Origin: Thermoanaerobaculales bacterium
GTDB lineage: Bacteria; Acidobacteriota; Thermoanaerobaculia; Thermoanaerobaculales; Sulfomarinibacteraceae
Assembly (NCBI GenBank): GCA_035358815.1
Contig: DAOPQC010000009.1
Coordinates: 62,001 to 126,000 of the forward strand
DNA length: 64,000 bases
Reading direction: 5' to 3'
A program made the position numbers and the translations under genes. Positions 25,506 to 32,831 of the stretch are shown piece after piece. The notes under the pieces were generated by a model. That model worked only from the letters and a program-made list of their open reading frames with translations. It had not been told where the DNA came from and made no database searches. Position 1 is the first letter of the stretch; the number at the start of each line of letters is the position of its first letter.

Positions 25506-25661
25506 ATGAGGTCACTGGCGCTCCTCCGCCTGTCCGCTGCGGCGTGTGGACTTGCGGCCCTCTTCGCTGCTGCGGCGCAGGTGGCCAGCCTCTCCCTCCC
25601 GATCCCCGAACACCAGCTGCGGCTCGCCTGGACCCTGGCCCGAGTTCTGCTACAGTTGTAG
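25506..25661 (+). CDS. 51-residue hydrophobic mini-protein at the head of the partner-switching operon
   Basis: The reading frame begins with ATG 25506, preceded by GGTGGAGG seven bases upstream and lying 13 bases after the predicted sigma-54 transcription start. The product starts MRSLALLRLSAAACGLAALF, a membrane-helix or signal-peptide-like segment, then continues LPIPEHQLRLAWTLARVLLQL, an amphipathic helix. It ends seven bases before the RsbW-like gene. I know no family for it. It could be a small membrane anchor or a leader peptide coupling translation into the kinase gene. Support is the ribosome site, spacing and sequence character. Confidence 0.5.
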   Translation: MRSLALLRLSAAACGLAALFAAAAQVASLSLPIPEHQLRLAWTLARVLLQL

Positions 25662-25668
25662 GCTCACC

Positions 25669-26085
25669 ATGGAGGTCGTGCTGCACCTTCCGGTGGTGCC
25701 GAACGTGGAGCTCGTGGCCGCCAAGGCGGTCGAGGCCGTCGGCGGAGCCCTCGGGATGCCCCAGACGCGCGTCGAAGCCGCCTGCGTGGCCGTTGTGGAG
25801 GCATGCCTGAATGCGATGGAGCACGGTGGCGGCGAGGTCGTGGTCCGCCTGTCCGGGGAGAACCAGGGTGCCCGCCCGCAGCTCGTGATCGAGGTCGAGG
25901 ACCATGGGGTCGGGTTCGATCCAAACAAGCCCCCGCGCAAGACCGTCGCGGATGTGCTCGGTTGCGCCTCGAAGCGGGGCTGGGGTCTGACGCTGATTCG
26001 CGAGCTCATGGACGAGGTGCAGATCCGTTCGCGGCCGGGGAAGACGCTGGTGCGCATGTCCAAGTACGTGGAGGGTGGGCCATGA
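25669..26085 (+). CDS. RsbW-type anti-sigma/serine kinase of the partner-switching operon
   Basis: This 138-residue GHKL ATPase has the N-box EACLNAMEHGGG, the G1 box EDHGVGFDPNKP and the G2 box SKRGWGLTLIRELMDEV. It fits HATPase_c_2 kinases that phosphorylate a STAS antagonist on serine and otherwise sequester a partner. ATG 25669 begins the conserved domain. Its stop overlaps the STAS gene by four bases (ATGA), and the SpoIIE-like phosphatase follows, giving the W-V-U order of an Rsb module. The absence of a sigma factor gene means the regulated target is elsewhere or is not a sigma factor. Confidence 0.9.
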   Translation: MEVVLHLPVVPNVELVAAKAVEAVGGALGMPQTRVEAACVAVVEACLNAMEHGGGEVVVRLSGENQGARPQLVIEVEDHGVGFDPNKPPRKTVADVLGCASKRGWGLTLIRELMDEVQIRSRPGKTLVRMSKYVEGGP

Positions 26086-26450
26086 ACGAGGAACAGATCC
26101 ACCTCACTGCCGACATTCTCTCGAACGGGGTCGGTCTGATCACGGCCGCGGGGTACATCAACAACGAGGGCGGCCAGGCGATCGCCGACGCCGCCGGAGA
26201 TCTGATGGGTCGGGGGTGCGGAACCCTGCTGATCGACCTTGAAGGGACCCGGATCATCAACTCGATCGGCGTCTCGATCCTGCTCGAGATCATGGAGCGG
26301 CTGCTCGAGGAAAAGGGACGGCTCGCGTTCTGCAGCCTCACTCCGACGATCGCCAAGACCTTCGAGATCATGGGCCTGGTCCAGTACGCAACCATCTACC
26401 CCGACCAGCGGGCGGCGCGCGCCGACCTCGAGGGCCATGCCTCCGGCTGA
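26082..26450 (+). CDS. STAS-domain antagonist (RsbV-like)
   Basis: This 122-residue single STAS domain has the phospho-site region GTRIINSIGVSILLEIMERL with serine in the NSIGVSIL stretch that corresponds to the phosphorylated Ser of SpoIIAA/RsbV. The N-terminal beta strands (GVGLITAAGYINNEGGQA) also fit. Dephosphorylated STAS proteins bind the kinase and release its target. The start overlaps the kinase stop and the end overlaps the phosphatase start by 14 bases, showing tight co-translation. Confidence 0.88.
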   Translation: MNEEQIHLTADILSNGVGLITAAGYINNEGGQAIADAAGDLMGRGCGTLLIDLEGTRIINSIGVSILLEIMERLLEEKGRLAFCSLTPTIAKTFEIMGLVQYATIYPDQRAARADLEGHASG

Positions 26451-27948
26451 TCTCCTCCGTCTCGCCGAGCTCGCACTCTCCGGCCACGTCAGCCCGCAGC
26501 TCGCGGAGGAGATCCTGCGGGCGGTGGTCGAGGAAAGCAACTCGCGCGCGGGGGTGCTGCGGCGGGGCGAGGAGGTGCGGGCGAGCTGGCCGCGGAGCGT
26601 GTCACGGCAGGTCGAGGATGCGACCGGCGGCTGGACCGAGATCCCGTTCGGCGATGAACAGTCGCCGTGGCGGCTGCGCCTGCTCGCGCCGGAACGCCTC
26701 GACCCGTCGGTGGTCGCCGCAGCCCGCATCTCCCTGCGTGCAATCGACCTGCGGGACGAGCTCAAGCGCACCCGGTTCGACGAGCGCTTCCGGCTCTGGG
26801 AGCTGGAGACGATCCGGTCGATCGCCAATGACATCGGCGGCATTCTCGAGGTGGACCGGCTGGCGCGCGAGCTGATCAACCACCTGGTCGCCCTGCTCGG
26901 CGTCCGCTCCGCCGCGGTCTACCTCGGAGCCGACCCGTCGTCGGCGGAGGTCGTCAGCAGCTTCGGCCCGCTGACCCTTGCCGCCGACCAGCTGGTGCGG
27001 GCCTGGGAGCAGGGGATCTACACCGACGAGGTGCTGGCGCTGCCTCTGCAGTCGACGAGCGGGACTCTGGGCGTGCTGCTGGCCGCCAACAAGGAGGCCC
27101 GCGCCGGGACCGAGCCGTTCGCCGGCAACGATGTCCGCGTCATGGAGCTGTTCGCGGTCCAGGTGACGATGGCGATGGAGTTCGCGCGCCTGACCCGGGC
27201 GTCGCTGGAACGAGAGCGTCTGAAGCGGGAGCTCGCGGTAGCGGCCGAGATCCAGTCCCACCTCCACCCGCTGGCGTACCCCGAATTCCCGGGCTACCGG
27301 CTGGCCGCGCGGTCTTCGCCAAGCCGGCAGGTGGCGGGGGACACCTACGACGTGCTGGTCAACGATCACCGGCTGATCGCCATCGTCGCCGACGTCTCCG
27401 GCAAGGGGGTCGGCGCCGGGCTGCTGGCGGCCGGCATCCACGCCTCGGTGAGGCTGCTGTCCGAGACCGAGGAGTCGCTTGCCGGTGTCGCCACGCGGAT
27501 CAACCGGTACCTGGCGGGCGCGACCGAGGACAACCGCTTCGTCACCTTCGCCATGGTCAGGCTCGAGGCCGACGGCGGGCTCACGGCGGTCAACGCCGGG
27601 CACTGCCCGATCCTGGTCCGCCGTGGCGATGGACGTGTCGAGCAGATCCCCTCGAGCGGGCTCCCGCTCGGGATCCTCGCCGCAGCGGGCTACCGGGAGT
27701 CGACCCTTCGGTTGGAGCCGGGGGACCTGCTGCTGCTCTACACCGACGGCCTGACCGAGGCCGAGAACCCCAGCGAGGAGGAGTTCGGCACCCATCGCGT
27801 CGAGAGCGCGGTGGCCGGGCTTCGCGACCCGTCGGCGGAGTCGGCGTGCCGAGACCTGTTGCAGGCAGTCGACCTGCACGCGGGCGGCAGGCCGCTCCAG
27901 GACGACGCCACCCTGCTGGTCGTGGAACGGCTGGCTGTCGCTCCGTAG
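26437..27948 (+). CDS. GAF-SpoIIE serine phosphatase (RsbU-like)
   Basis: This 503-residue protein carries a GAF-like sensor (about 110-250), a coiled linker (RASLERERLKRELAVAAEIQ) and a PP2C/SpoIIE domain with VAGDTYDVLV, AIVADVSGKGVGAGL, AMVRLEADGGLTAVNAGHC and LLYTDGLTEAENP, where the acidic metal ligands are intact. It would dephosphorylate the adjacent STAS protein in response to a ligand or signal sensed by the GAF part, freeing it to bind the kinase. The start ATG at 26437 lies inside the STAS gene. The N-terminal 100 residues are unlike known domains. Confidence 0.88.
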   Translation: MPPADLLRLAELALSGHVSPQLAEEILRAVVEESNSRAGVLRRGEEVRASWPRSVSRQVEDATGGWTEIPFGDEQSPWRLRLLAPERLDPSVVAAARISLRAIDLRDELKRTRFDERFRLWELETIRSIANDIGGILEVDRLARELINHLVALLGVRSAAVYLGADPSSAEVVSSFGPLTLAADQLVRAWEQGIYTDEVLALPLQSTSGTLGVLLAANKEARAGTEPFAGNDVRVMELFAVQVTMAMEFARLTRASLERERLKRELAVAAEIQSHLHPLAYPEFPGYRLAARSSPSRQVAGDTYDVLVNDHRLIAIVADVSGKGVGAGLLAAGIHASVRLLSETEESLAGVATRINRYLAGATEDNRFVTFAMVRLEADGGLTAVNAGHCPILVRRGDGRVEQIPSSGLPLGILAAAGYRESTLRLEPGDLLLLYTDGLTEAENPSEEEFGTHRVESAVAGLRDPSAESACRDLLQAVDLHAGGRPLQDDATLLVVERLAVAP

Positions 27949-28013
27949 CCAACCGCGCCCGCTTCCGGATGGCGAGGCGAGCACGAGGCGAGGGCGTCCT
28001 GCGGGCGTGCCAT

Positions 28014-28075
28014 CTTTGGCGATTTCAGGAAGACATTTCTCCCCAAGTGAGGCTCGCGACCTGAAATCGCCAAAG
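28014..28075. repeat. 62-bp inverted repeat, copy A
   Basis: 16-bp arms CTTTGGCGATTTCAGG and its complement (28014-28029, 28060-28075) around a 30-base loop. Copy B at 49353-49414 has the same length and largely the same loop. Confidence 0.85.
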
Positions 28076-28191
28076 GTGGCAACCTGCCGACGGCAGCGGT
28101 TGTGGCCGTGGCCGCAGTGGCTTGCGGCCTACGGCCACCCGCTGGTGACGGCTGGTCACCGCGGCCGCCGGCCGCGAGTAACCTCGGGGAG

Positions 28192-28224
28192 CGCCTCGAG
28201 AGAATCGGCGCGAAGCGCTCTCGA
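28192..28224. repeat. AGAATCGG-containing inverted repeat, copy A
   Basis: Arms CCTCGAGAG and CTCTCGAGG flank a loop containing AATCGGCGCGAAGCG. The matching loop sequence occurs after copy B of the 62-bp repeat near 49440-49460, but there the arms are degraded. Confidence 0.65.
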
Positions 28225-28324
28225 GGGCGAAGCGAGCAAGCGGGCACGGAGACTTGTTCGGGGCCGAGTGGGCCTGCCCAAATGCGCGCTGCCCCCTGTC
28301 GCACCTCCCAGGCTGAGGCTTGAC

Positions 28325-28347
28325 GGGAACGGGAACGGGAGCGGGCG
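28325..28347. repeat. GGGAAC hexamer array
   Basis: GGGAAC, GGGAAC, GGGAGC, GGGCG in direct succession, ending at the tetR stop codon. It is one of about ten such loci in the window. Confidence 0.8.
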
Positions 28348-28965
28348 TTATGCGCGGCCCTCCACCATCCCGGTCGCCAGCAGGCTCATGAGGGGCTCGT
28401 GAAAGCGCGTCAGGTCGCCTGGCGCGCCGGCCAGCAGCCAGCTGTTGACGATCTCGTCGACCGCGCCGAACACGATGTTGGTGGCGAAGCCGGGGCTCAC
28501 GTCGCGGCGGATCTCGCCGTGCTGCTGGCCCTCGGCGATCAGAGACCGCAGCAGCTCGAAGTACTCGCCCAGCCGGCCCCGAGTGAGCAGGTTCATGAAG
28601 CGCTGCGAGTGGCGGGTCTCGATCTGCATCACCTGGGCGAGGGCACGGTCGCCGGCCAGCGTCTCGAGGTGGAGGCGGATCACGATCCGCAGCCTCTCGA
28701 GCGGGCTGGCGACCCCCGCGATCTCGACGCGTGCCCGGTCGATGGCCCGGCTGAGCACGTCGTCGAAGACGCTCACCAGGAGGTGCTCCTTGCCCTCGAA
28801 GTACAGGTAGAGGGTGCCGTCGGCCACCGACGCCGCCTTGGCGACGTCGGACATGCGGGCGGAGAAGTAGCCCTTGCGCGCGAACTCGTCGATGGCGGCC
28901 CTCAGGATTCGCCGCCGCTTCTCCTCGCGGTGGTTGTTCGGCTGCGGCTCTGCGCTGTCCTGCAT
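28348..28965 (-). CDS. TetR-family transcriptional repressor
   Basis: This 205-residue protein has an N-terminal helix-turn-helix: RRRILRAAIDEFARKGYFSA then MSDVAKAASVADGTLYLYFEGKEHLL (residues about 17-63). The C-terminal two-thirds is the variable ligand-binding bundle. The ATG at 28965 follows GAGGG. A perfect 18-bp palindrome of the TGAATGAGC type lies 15 bases upstream, the kind used by several fatty-acid- or acyl-CoA-responsive TetR proteins, so autorepression is likely. It is divergent from an aminotransferase. No lipid gene is adjacent, so the ligand stays open. Confidence 0.88.
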   Translation of the reverse strand: MQDSAEPQPNNHREEKRRRILRAAIDEFARKGYFSARMSDVAKAASVADGTLYLYFEGKEHLLVSVFDDVLSRAIDRARVEIAGVASPLERLRIVIRLHLETLAGDRALAQVMQIETRHSQRFMNLLTRGRLGEYFELLRSLIAEGQQHGEIRRDVSPGFATNIVFGAVDEIVNSWLLAGAPGDLTRFHEPLMSLLATGMVEGRA

Positions 28966-28979
28966 GGTGCGTCCCTCAC

Positions 28980-28997
28980 TGAATGAGCGCTCATTCA
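28980..28997. promoter_or_regulatory. TetR operator palindrome
   Basis: TGAATGAGCGCTCATTCA is a perfect 18-bp palindrome immediately upstream of the tetR start. It resembles the TGAATGAnTAnTCATTCA box bound by Bacillus FadR-type TetR regulators. Confidence 0.85.
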
Positions 28998-29158
28998 AGG
29001 TTCGACCCTGCGTCCTGCGGTGTCAAGAGGCATCGCCGGCTGCCGATGTGCGGTGGCGCCCCGACCGCGCAGGCCGGTGGCCGCAGGTTTCCCAGCGGTT
29101 CTCCTTGTGGCTTCTCGGCCCTCCAAGTACCATTGCTCGCACCAAGCGGGAGGTGGCC

Positions 29159-30595
29159 ATGACCGCAGGCGATGCTCGGGCGCAGGAGGAGCGGATCCGG
29201 GTCTTCAACAGCTACCGGGAGCTGTTCGCCGACGCACCCATCCGGCTGATGAGCCGGACCGTCAGCACGATGCGGCACCTGGGCTACGGCGACCTCGCCT
29301 CCGCCATCGGCGACCTCGACTGGCGGACGGTGCCGGCGGACGATCCCGAGGACCCGACGCTGCGGGAGCAGTGGGGTGGTCTCCTCGACTCCGCCTTCCA
29401 CCACATCGGCGGCTGGATCGCCCAGCTGTCCAGCCAGCCCTTCAACTACAACCTGGACTCGCTGGGCTATCCGGCGGTCACCCGCGCCTGGTCGGGGATG
29501 TGGTCCACCCAGCTCGGCGTCAAGTTCGAGAACGCCCCCGGGGCGCCGCCGCAGGTGTTCATCCTGCACGGCGGGAACCAGGCGGTGCAGGCGGCGCTGC
29601 TGGCGATCGCCGAGGCCCATCGCGAGCGCACCGGGCAGGCGACGCCGCCGACCATCCTGGTGCCGGTCCCGACCTTCTCCTGCCCGCTCGACCAGATCGC
29701 CCTGCAGGGGATGCGGGCCGTGCTGCTGCCGCCCGGCGACCCCGGCATGGACCCGCACCCCGATGACCTCGAGCAGGTGCCCGATGGCGTCGAGATCGAC
29801 GGCGTCTACATGATGCCGGTGAACAACCCCACCGGCCGCACGGTGCCGGCCGACCAGCTGCGCCGGTTCGTCGCCGGGGTGCTCGATCGCTGGCCGCACG
29901 CCGGGATCATCCTGGACTCGGTCTACCTGAGGATGCACCCGAGCGGGCGCGAGCTCATCGCCTGGTACGACGACGATCCGCGCTTCGCAGACTCTCTGCT
30001 CATCGTCGACTCGCTCTCCAAGACACACGGCGTGACCGGCCTGCGGGCGGGCGCGATCCTCACCCGCTCCGCCCGCCTGCGCGGCGGCGTCACCCGCTAT
30101 GTGCAGAACATCCTGGCCGGGCCGTCATGCGCCGTCCAGGCGGTGATGCTCGCGCTGCTGGCGCCGTTCGCGACCGGCGATGCGGAGCTGGCCGCCAATC
30201 GCATCCAGCTCGAGCTCCGCATCGGGCGCCACCTCCAGCGGCGGCGGCGGCTGCTGCTCGAGCGCGCGTTCGACGCCCATCGCGACCTGCTCCACGAGGA
30301 GCAGCCGCTGCTGCCCGATCCGGTCGGGTTCGACTGGGAGGGCTCGATGTACGCCGTCCTCCAGCTCTCGCAGCGGTGCCTGGACCTCGCGGCCGAGCGC
30401 AAGGTGTCCCCGACGGTGGCCTTCTACCTGGCGACCGGCATCGGCGGCGTGCCGCTCGACGGCTTCTGCAGGAACCGGAACCTGGAGCGGTACGGGCTGG
30501 TAGTCAACGCGGGCGCGCCGGAGCTCAAGGCGATGCAGGAGCGCGCCACCCGGTTCGTGAGGCTGAGCTTCGGGATGACCCCGCCGCCCAAGTGA
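29159..30595 (+). CDS. PLP-dependent class I/II aminotransferase
   Basis: This 478-residue fold-type I enzyme has the Schiff-base lysine in VDSLSKTHGVTGLRAGA (near residue 288), the aspartate/Tyr pocket in GIILDSVYLRM, PVNNPTGRTV, and a C-terminal carboxylate-binding Arg near RFVRLSFGM. About 100 N-terminal residues precede the usual domain. The start ATG is preceded by GGGAGG. It diverges from tetR with 193 bases between. The substrate is not evident; a decarboxylase-type relative of this fold is possible but the SxxK motif favours transamination. Confidence 0.82.
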   Translation: MTAGDARAQEERIRVFNSYRELFADAPIRLMSRTVSTMRHLGYGDLASAIGDLDWRTVPADDPEDPTLREQWGGLLDSAFHHIGGWIAQLSSQPFNYNLDSLGYPAVTRAWSGMWSTQLGVKFENAPGAPPQVFILHGGNQAVQAALLAIAEAHRERTGQATPPTILVPVPTFSCPLDQIALQGMRAVLLPPGDPGMDPHPDDLEQVPDGVEIDGVYMMPVNNPTGRTVPADQLRRFVAGVLDRWPHAGIILDSVYLRMHPSGRELIAWYDDDPRFADSLLIVDSLSKTHGVTGLRAGAILTRSARLRGGVTRYVQNILAGPSCAVQAVMLALLAPFATGDAELAANRIQLELRIGRHLQRRRRLLLERAFDAHRDLLHEEQPLLPDPVGFDWEGSMYAVLQLSQRCLDLAAERKVSPTVAFYLATGIGGVPLDGFCRNRNLERYGLVVNAGAPELKAMQERATRFVRLSFGMTPPPK

Positions 30596-30693
30596 CCGGG
30601 AGGCCGGGCGCCGGAGCTCGCCGGCTGCGGACGCGGCCCCGGTGGGGCGTCTCGCCCCGGCGCCGCTCTGGCGGTCCCGCCGCCGTCCTCTGC

Positions 30694-30699
30694 TAGACT
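30694..30699 (+). promoter_or_regulatory. -10 element of surE
   Basis: TAGACT preceded by TGC (extended -10), 22 bases before the ATG. No -35 is obvious. Confidence 0.5.
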
Positions 30700-30721
30700 C
30701 CTGAGACTCGGGGGAGGGACC

Positions 30722-31618
30722 ATGCAGCGCCGTTTCTGGCTGGTCTTCGTCGTCGGGCTGACGATCGCGGCCGCCGCCGTGGCGGAAGATGCGCCCCGGC
30801 CCTTCCACGTCATGGTCACCAACGACGACGGCGTCGACGCGCCCGGCCTCGAGGCGCTGGTGCGGGCGCTGGCCGCCGACGGCGGCTACCGGGTCACGGT
30901 GGTGGCCCCGGCTGAGAACCAGAGCGTGGCCAGCAACTCCCACGTCACCCGGCGCGACGTCGCGCTGCGCCCGCACGCGCCGATCGCAGGAGCGGCGGCG
31001 TGGTCGGTCGATGCGACGCCCGCCTCGGTCGCCCGCCTCGGCCTGACGGCGGTGGTCGCCGACGACCCGCCGGACCTGGTGGTGGCGGGCATCAACGCGG
31101 GCGAGAACGACGGCCTCGGCGCGTGGACGTCGGGCACCGTGGCGGCGGCGCGGGAGGCGGTTGCCTCGGGAATCCCGGGTGTCGCCTTCTCGCTGGAGCT
31201 GGACTGGGACGACCCGCGGCCCGACTTCGACGGGGCGGCGAGCTGGTGCAAGCCGGTGATCGACGCGGTCCGCGACCGCGGCCTCCCGCCGGGGGTCTAC
31301 CTCAACGTCAACGTTCCCCGCGACATCGTCGCGATCCGCGGCTACCGGCTCGCGCGCATGAGCGTCGCGCCGCCGGCAGTGGCCCGGTTCGAGCAGGTCC
31401 GCGAGGAGCCGGGGGTGCGCTGGTTCCGCAGCCGGTGGCGCCCCCCGGCGGATGCCGAGCCAGGCAGCGACAGCGCCGCCCTGCACGCAGGCTGGGTCGC
31501 GATCGCCGCGCTCGGGATGGACCAGACGGGCTACCAGGCGATCCCCGTCCTGCTCGCGCTCGACCCGGTCGAGCCGCAGCCGCCGGCGGTGGAGCTGGTG
31601 GCGGTCGGGGCGCACTGA
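30722..31618 (+). CDS. surE: SurE-family nucleotidase with a signal peptide
   Basis: This 298-residue protein has the SurE signature VTNDDGVDAPGL (Asp-Asp metal pair, residues about 33-44), VVAPAENQSVASNS and VVAGINAGENDG. SurE normally hydrolyses nucleoside monophosphates in the cytoplasm. Here a 22-residue hydrophobic N-terminus (RRFWLVFVVGLTIAAAAVA) precedes the domain, so the protein is predicted to be exported. The ribosome site GGGGGAGGG lies directly before the ATG, supporting this longer start. RmuC follows two bases after the stop. Confidence 0.88.
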   Translation: MQRRFWLVFVVGLTIAAAAVAEDAPRPFHVMVTNDDGVDAPGLEALVRALAADGGYRVTVVAPAENQSVASNSHVTRRDVALRPHAPIAGAAAWSVDATPASVARLGLTAVVADDPPDLVVAGINAGENDGLGAWTSGTVAAAREAVASGIPGVAFSLELDWDDPRPDFDGAASWCKPVIDAVRDRGLPPGVYLNVNVPRDIVAIRGYRLARMSVAPPAVARFEQVREEPGVRWFRSRWRPPADAEPGSDSAALHAGWVAIAALGMDQTGYQAIPVLLALDPVEPQPPAVELVAVGAH

Positions 31619-31619
31619 C

Positions 31620-32777
31620 GTGGAGCTCGGCTCGTGGCTGCCGCTGTTCGGCGTGGCGGGCCTGGTGGTCGCCGCCGTGGCGCTGGTGGCGGTGGTGCTG
31701 CTGGGCCGCGCCAGCCGTGCCGCGGCCGAACGCGGCGCCGCACGGATGGCGGCCGACCAGGCCGAGACCCTGCGCTGGGTGAGCGGCCAGCTGACCCAGT
31801 CGCTGGACCGCTTCCACACCCAGCTCGGTGAGTTCGGCCAGCGCCTGGCGGACGCGCAGGCCAGCTCGTCCGAGGTCGTGCGGCGGGGGGTCGCCGAGCA
31901 CCTGCAGGCCCTCGGCACCACGGTCAGCACCCAGCTCGAGCGCTCCCACAAGACCCTCGGCGAGAACCTGGCGGGGGCGACCGAGGTGTTCGGCCAGCTG
32001 CACCGCAGGCTCGGCGAGGTGGCGGAGATCGCGGTCCGGCTCGAGCAGGTGGCCGGCAGCGTCGACGAGCTCGGCAAGATCCTGCGGGTGCCGAAGCTGC
32101 GCGGCCTGATGGGTGAGCAGACCCTCGAGGTGATGCTGCGCCAGGTCCTGCCCGAGCGTTTCTGGCAGATGCAGTACCGGTTCGAGGACGGGCGGACGGT
32201 CGACGCCGTGGTCCGCCTGGGCGACCGCCTGATCCCGATCGACGCCAAGTTCCCGCTCGAGTCCTACCAGCGGATCGTGGCCGCCGACAGCGAGGAGGCG
32301 CGGCGGACAGGGCGGCGCGACTTCGAGCGATCGGTCAAGACTCGCGTCGACGAGATCGCCGGGCGCTACATCCGCCCCGGCGAGGGCACGGTCGAGTTCG
32401 CGCTGATGTTCGTGCCCGCCGAAGGCGTGTTCGGGGAGGTGGTCGGCGGCGGCGACGACCCGGCCGCCGCGAGCCTGCTCGACTACGCGCTCGAGCGGCG
32501 CGTGATGCCGGTCTCGCCGGCGACGATCTTCGCCTACCTGAGCGTCATCGCGTCCGGCCTGCGCGGGTTCGCCGTGGAGCGGCGCGCGGGCGAGATCGTG
32601 CAGGGGCTCGCGGCCGCCGAGCAGGAGGTCGCGCGGCTGCGCGAGGAGCTGGGCGTGCTCGGCAAGCACCTCGTCAACGCGACCCAGCGCTACGGCGAGG
32701 TCGAGCGGAGGCTGGCCCGGGTCGAGGAGAAGCTCGGGCGGGTGGCCCACGTCGGCGAGGAAGCCCTGTCCGAGTGA
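31620..32777 (+). CDS. rmuC: RmuC-family DNA recombination/limiting protein
   Basis: This 385-residue protein has an N-terminal transmembrane helix (residues 6-28), a coiled-coil region, then the RmuC domain with GLMGEQTLEVMLRQVLP, LIPIDAKFPLESYQR, and FVPAEGVFGEV (nuclease-like core with the IDAKFP motif). RmuC limits inversion at short inverted repeats in E. coli. The start GTG at 31620 immediately follows the surE stop. It is likely co-transcribed with surE. The abundance of inverted and tandem repeats in this window makes its presence notable, though that link is speculative. Confidence 0.9.
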   Translation: MELGSWLPLFGVAGLVVAAVALVAVVLLGRASRAAAERGAARMAADQAETLRWVSGQLTQSLDRFHTQLGEFGQRLADAQASSSEVVRRGVAEHLQALGTTVSTQLERSHKTLGENLAGATEVFGQLHRRLGEVAEIAVRLEQVAGSVDELGKILRVPKLRGLMGEQTLEVMLRQVLPERFWQMQYRFEDGRTVDAVVRLGDRLIPIDAKFPLESYQRIVAADSEEARRTGRRDFERSVKTRVDEIAGRYIRPGEGTVEFALMFVPAEGVFGEVVGGGDDPAAASLLDYALERRVMPVSPATIFAYLSVIASGLRGFAVERRAGEIVQGLAAAEQEVARLREELGVLGKHLVNATQRYGEVERRLARVEEKLGRVAHVGEEALSE

Positions 32778-32831
32778 TGACGGCGCAGCGGAGCTCCCTC
32801 GCCGGCGCGGGGGGGCCACGGGGTGGTCGTG

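Larger units (their letters stand above)
27949..28347. other. Intergenic region carrying composite repeat copy A
   Basis: About 400 bases with no credible gene. It holds the 62-bp inverted repeat at 28014-28075, a second inverted repeat at 28192-28224 and a GGGAAC hexamer array at 28325-28347 abutting the tetR stop. The same elements in the same order recur at 49.35-49.51 kb. Confidence 0.75.
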
